5,525 nucleotides of DNA. Source: Actinomycetes bacterium. Its GTDB lineage: Bacteria > Actinomycetota > Acidimicrobiia > Acidimicrobiales > RAAP-2. Position 1 is the first letter of the stretch. The number at the start of each line of letters is the position of its first letter. A program made the translations under genes and the position numbers. The stretch is taken from the NCBI GenBank assembly GCA_021784205.1, contig JAJXTB010000135.1, forward strand, positions 1 through 5,525, read 5' to 3'. The notes beneath the pieces were generated by a model, which had not been told where the DNA came from, ran no database searches, and saw only the letters and a list, made by a program, of their open reading frames with translations. This document shows positions 3,454 through 5,525 of this stretch, piece by piece.

Positions 3454-5525
3454 TCAAGTCGTGGTGCCCGAGTGGGCCGTGCGTCGAATGATTTCGTCCT
3501 TCATCGTGGGGGTGAGGTCATTGAAATAGGCCGAGTACCCCGAGATGCGCACCAGGAGATTCGGATGAGCCGACGGGTCGGCGCGGGCCTCGATCAACAC
3601 GGCGGGATCGAGGATGTTGGTCTGGACCTGCATGCCGCCGCCGCGAAAGTACGTCCGTACCAGTGAACTGAGGACGCGGCGTCCGTTGACGCCGCGCAGC
3701 GTGGCCTGGTCGAACAGCACGTTGAGATTGACCCCGTTGGACAGTGAACGGGTTTTGACGCGGTTGACCGAGTTGAACACCGCGGTCGGACCCTCGCGGT
3801 CCATGCCGTTCTCGGGAGCGAGACCCGACGCGAAGCAGGCCGACGCCGGTCGACCGTTAGGTAATGCTCCGGTCACGCTGCCGAAGTGCGCGTGGGTCGT
3901 CATGGAGTACACGCCAGCGACGTACGGCCCGTCTCGTCGGCTCCGGTACCGCGCGAGTTCGCTGCTGAAGCGTTCGAGCACGTAGACGGTGTAGCCGTCT
4001 ATCAGCGCATCGTCGTTGCCGAACTTGCCCAGACCCCGCAGGTAGGCCGACAGGTCGCGGTCATCGAGATTCGCCTTCAGCGCCGCGACCAGTTGGGGAA
4101 GGGTCACGCGTCGGTCGACGAACACCGAACGTTCGATCGCGGCGAGACTGTCACCGGTGTCGGCGGGCCCCACGCACTGAATTCCCGAGCTGTTGTAGCG
4201 CGCGCCACCGGCCGTACTGCAGGTGCCGCGCTCGAGGCAGCCACGCAACAGCATGCTCGTCATCGGCGTCGGGTGAAAACGCATGTTGGCGCGCTCTACG
4301 GCGTGCAGGTCGCCGACCATGCGGGCAACGACGTGCGTCAGCTGAGTCTCGAAGGCTGCGGTCACGTCGCGCATGCTCCGCATCGCGCTCACGGGCGGCG
4401 TACGGGCCCCGACACGCCACCGACTCGAGAAGCGACGGCCCTCGTTGAGCGCGAGCTCGAGCACGATCGGCAGGTTGAACAGGGCGGCGTCCGTGGATCC
4501 GAACGTCGCACCGGGCACGACGGGTTCGACGCAGCCGCAGATCGCGAAGCCCAGTGCGTCACCCGCGTCGCACCCGCGCTCGACCAGGGCGTCGACGATG
4601 GCGTCGTCGTTGTAGAGCGCCGGGGTGTTCGCCCCGTCGCACAGCATCGCCGCGATCTGATCGGTGAAGGACTGCGGGCTCGATCGATGCAGTCGCACGT
4701 GGAGATTCGGTTGGCGCATGCGAAGGGCGTCGACAACCTCGAGGAAGAGGTGACTCAGCTCGGTCGTCGCGTCGCGGCCGGTTACGTCGACGCCGCCTAG
4801 GGTGACCGCCTGACCGCTCATGAGGCCCCCGTGCAACTTCGTCGTCGCGTCAGAGAAGACCGGGATGACTTCGCAGAGCTTGATACAGAAGGCCGCCACG
4901 AGCTCGCTGGCTCGCTCGCGCGTGAGCGTTCCCGCCGCCACGTCGCGCTGGTAGTAGGGCCAGAGCAACTGGTCCAGGCGGCCCGGGCTCACCCCGTTGT
5001 CCAAGCTCTCGAGCGTGATGGCTATCTGCGCGAAGGTCAGCGACTGGACCGCTTCGGCGAATGTTCGCGCGGGCTCGCGCGGGACGCGGTGACAGGTCTC
5101 GGCGATTTCGAGCAGTTCGCGGCGCCGCGCGGGGTCGTCCTCGGTCTCGGCGAGCCTCGTGGCTTCGTGCGCGTAGCGTTCGGCGAACGCGGCGAGTCCG
5201 TTCGCCGCTGTTTCGACGGCGTCGAGGAACGAACGCTGCGACGAGCCGGGCGCGAAACCCTCCCGAGCTTCGCGCGCGCGAGCCACCAGCCCCCCGGTGC
5301 CGAGTTCGAGGAGCATCTCGTAGTCGGGAACGATGTGCGCGATCCCGCCGAGTTCGTTGAGGGCGTAGTACCGGGGCTTCAACTGGTCGGCGACGAGTCG
5401 GACCTTTCGCCACGGTTCTCGGTACGCGAGATACGGAATGGACCGCCGCAGCCAGAACCCGCGGATGGCCTTGAGTCGGGCGGCCTCGTCCGGGCTGATC
5501 TGCAGCGGGTTCACCGCGCGCGTTG
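3454..5525 (-). CDS. Glycyl radical enzyme (pyruvate formate-lyase superfamily), N-terminus beyond the window
   Basis: About 690 C-terminal residues are visible. The frame is still open at 5525 and the family is usually about 780-850 residues, so roughly 100 N-terminal residues are probably missing; the GTG at 5514 is unlikely to be the true start. Numbering from that GTG, the catalytic loop is ICGCVEP (325-331), with thiyl cysteine C328 and acid-base glutamate E330. D342, in STDAALFN, lies 14 residues on, matching the substrate aspartate of glycerol dehydratase. The C-terminal radical domain has GGMQVQTN (625-632) and RISGYSAYF (656-664), with G659 as the radical site. Cys-Val-Glu-Pro points to the dehydratase, C-N or C-S lyase, or decarboxylase-like branch rather than true pyruvate formate-lyase, which has a Cys-Cys pair. 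The segment ESLDNGVSPGRLD (169-181) lacks the His-Ser I would expect in glycerol-type dehydratases, so the substrate is unresolved. Activity needs a radical-SAM activase, not seen here, and anoxic conditions. Confidence 0.93.
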   Translation of the reverse strand, partial: TRAVNPLQISPDEAARLKAIRGFWLRRSIPYLAYREPWRKVRLVADQLKPRYYALNELGGIAHIVPDYEMLLELGTGGLVARAREAREGFAPGSSQRSFLDAVETAANGLAAFAERYAHEATRLAETEDDPARRRELLEIAETCHRVPREPARTFAEAVQSLTFAQIAITLESLDNGVSPGRLDQLLWPYYQRDVAAGTLTRERASELVAAFCIKLCEVIPVFSDATTKLHGGLMSGQAVTLGGVDVTGRDATTELSHLFLEVVDALRMRQPNLHVRLHRSSPQSFTDQIAAMLCDGANTPALYNDDAIVDALVERGCDAGDALGFAICGCVEPVVPGATFGSTDAALFNLPIVLELALNEGRRFSSRWRVGARTPPVSAMRSMRDVTAAFETQLTHVVARMVGDLHAVERANMRFHPTPMTSMLLRGCLERGTCSTAGGARYNSSGIQCVGPADTGDSLAAIERSVFVDRRVTLPQLVAALKANLDDRDLSAYLRGLGKFGNDDALIDGYTVYVLERFSSELARYRSRRDGPYVAGVYSMTTHAHFGSVTGALPNGRPASACFASGLAPENGMDREGPTAVFNSVNRVKTRSLSNGVNLNVLFDQATLRGVNGRRVLSSLVRTYFRGGGMQVQTNILDPAVLIEARADPSAHPNLLVRISGYSAYFNDLTPTMKDEIIRRTAHSGTTT

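Noticed and set aside
3886..4800. A 304-codon plus-strand frame opposite the glycyl radical enzyme
   Set aside because: It is antisense to a gene with intact catalytic motifs and has no domain of its own; long shadows are expected in GC-rich coding DNA.
4850..5413. A 187-codon minus-strand frame and a 99-codon plus-strand frame (5061-5360) inside the glycyl radical enzyme gene
   Set aside because: Both are Arg-rich shadow translations of the correct frame.
1..5525. CRISPR array, riboswitch, toxin-antitoxin pair or phage-defence genes
   Set aside because: No regularly spaced repeats, no recognised aptamer motif and no genes of these families were seen.

Overview
The window looks like a piece of a GC-rich bacterial chromosome. 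An actinobacterium-like host is my best guess, because of GC-rich coding regions, GTG starts, a tRNA without an encoded CCA end and a gene that may be leaderless. None of these is decisive. Bases 1 to about 1200 look clearly less GC-rich than the rest, by eye only.

Left part (1-1264): a minus-strand gene (203-772) encodes a small four-helix membrane protein ending in a four-cysteine zinc ribbon. A 7-bp stem-loop lies downstream of it. About 490 bases without a convincing gene follow, holding a 12-bp direct repeat and a short 12-base periodic stretch.

Centre (1265-2646): a tRNA-Arg (anticodon CCT) is followed at once by an apparently intact IS481-family insertion sequence (1347-2580) with imperfect 24-bp terminal inverted repeats and a DDE transposase. 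The last 12 bases of the tRNA plus the next 4 are repeated exactly beyond the insertion sequence (1325-1340 and 2610-2625). Removing one repeat and everything between joins the tRNA directly to a small hairpin with a T-rich tail (2627-2646) that looks like its original terminator. This is the footprint of an integration at the 3' end of a tRNA gene, or of an unusually long target duplication.

Right part (2647-5525): an isochorismatase-fold hydrolase (2668-3243, plus strand) has a strong ribosome binding site and a GTG start, but lacks the nucleophilic cysteine of the cysteine-hydrolase branch. It converges on a large minus-strand gene (3454 to the window edge) for a glycyl radical enzyme of the pyruvate formate-lyase superfamily, with the catalytic Cys-Val-Glu-Pro and C-terminal glycyl radical motifs. 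Its N-terminus lies outside the window, and no activating radical-SAM enzyme is visible. The spacer between these convergent genes has several inverted repeats.

I see no complete new multi-gene system. The most unusual item is the tRNA-end duplication around the insertion sequence, together with a 13-base segment just inside the element that is complementary to the tRNA T-arm.
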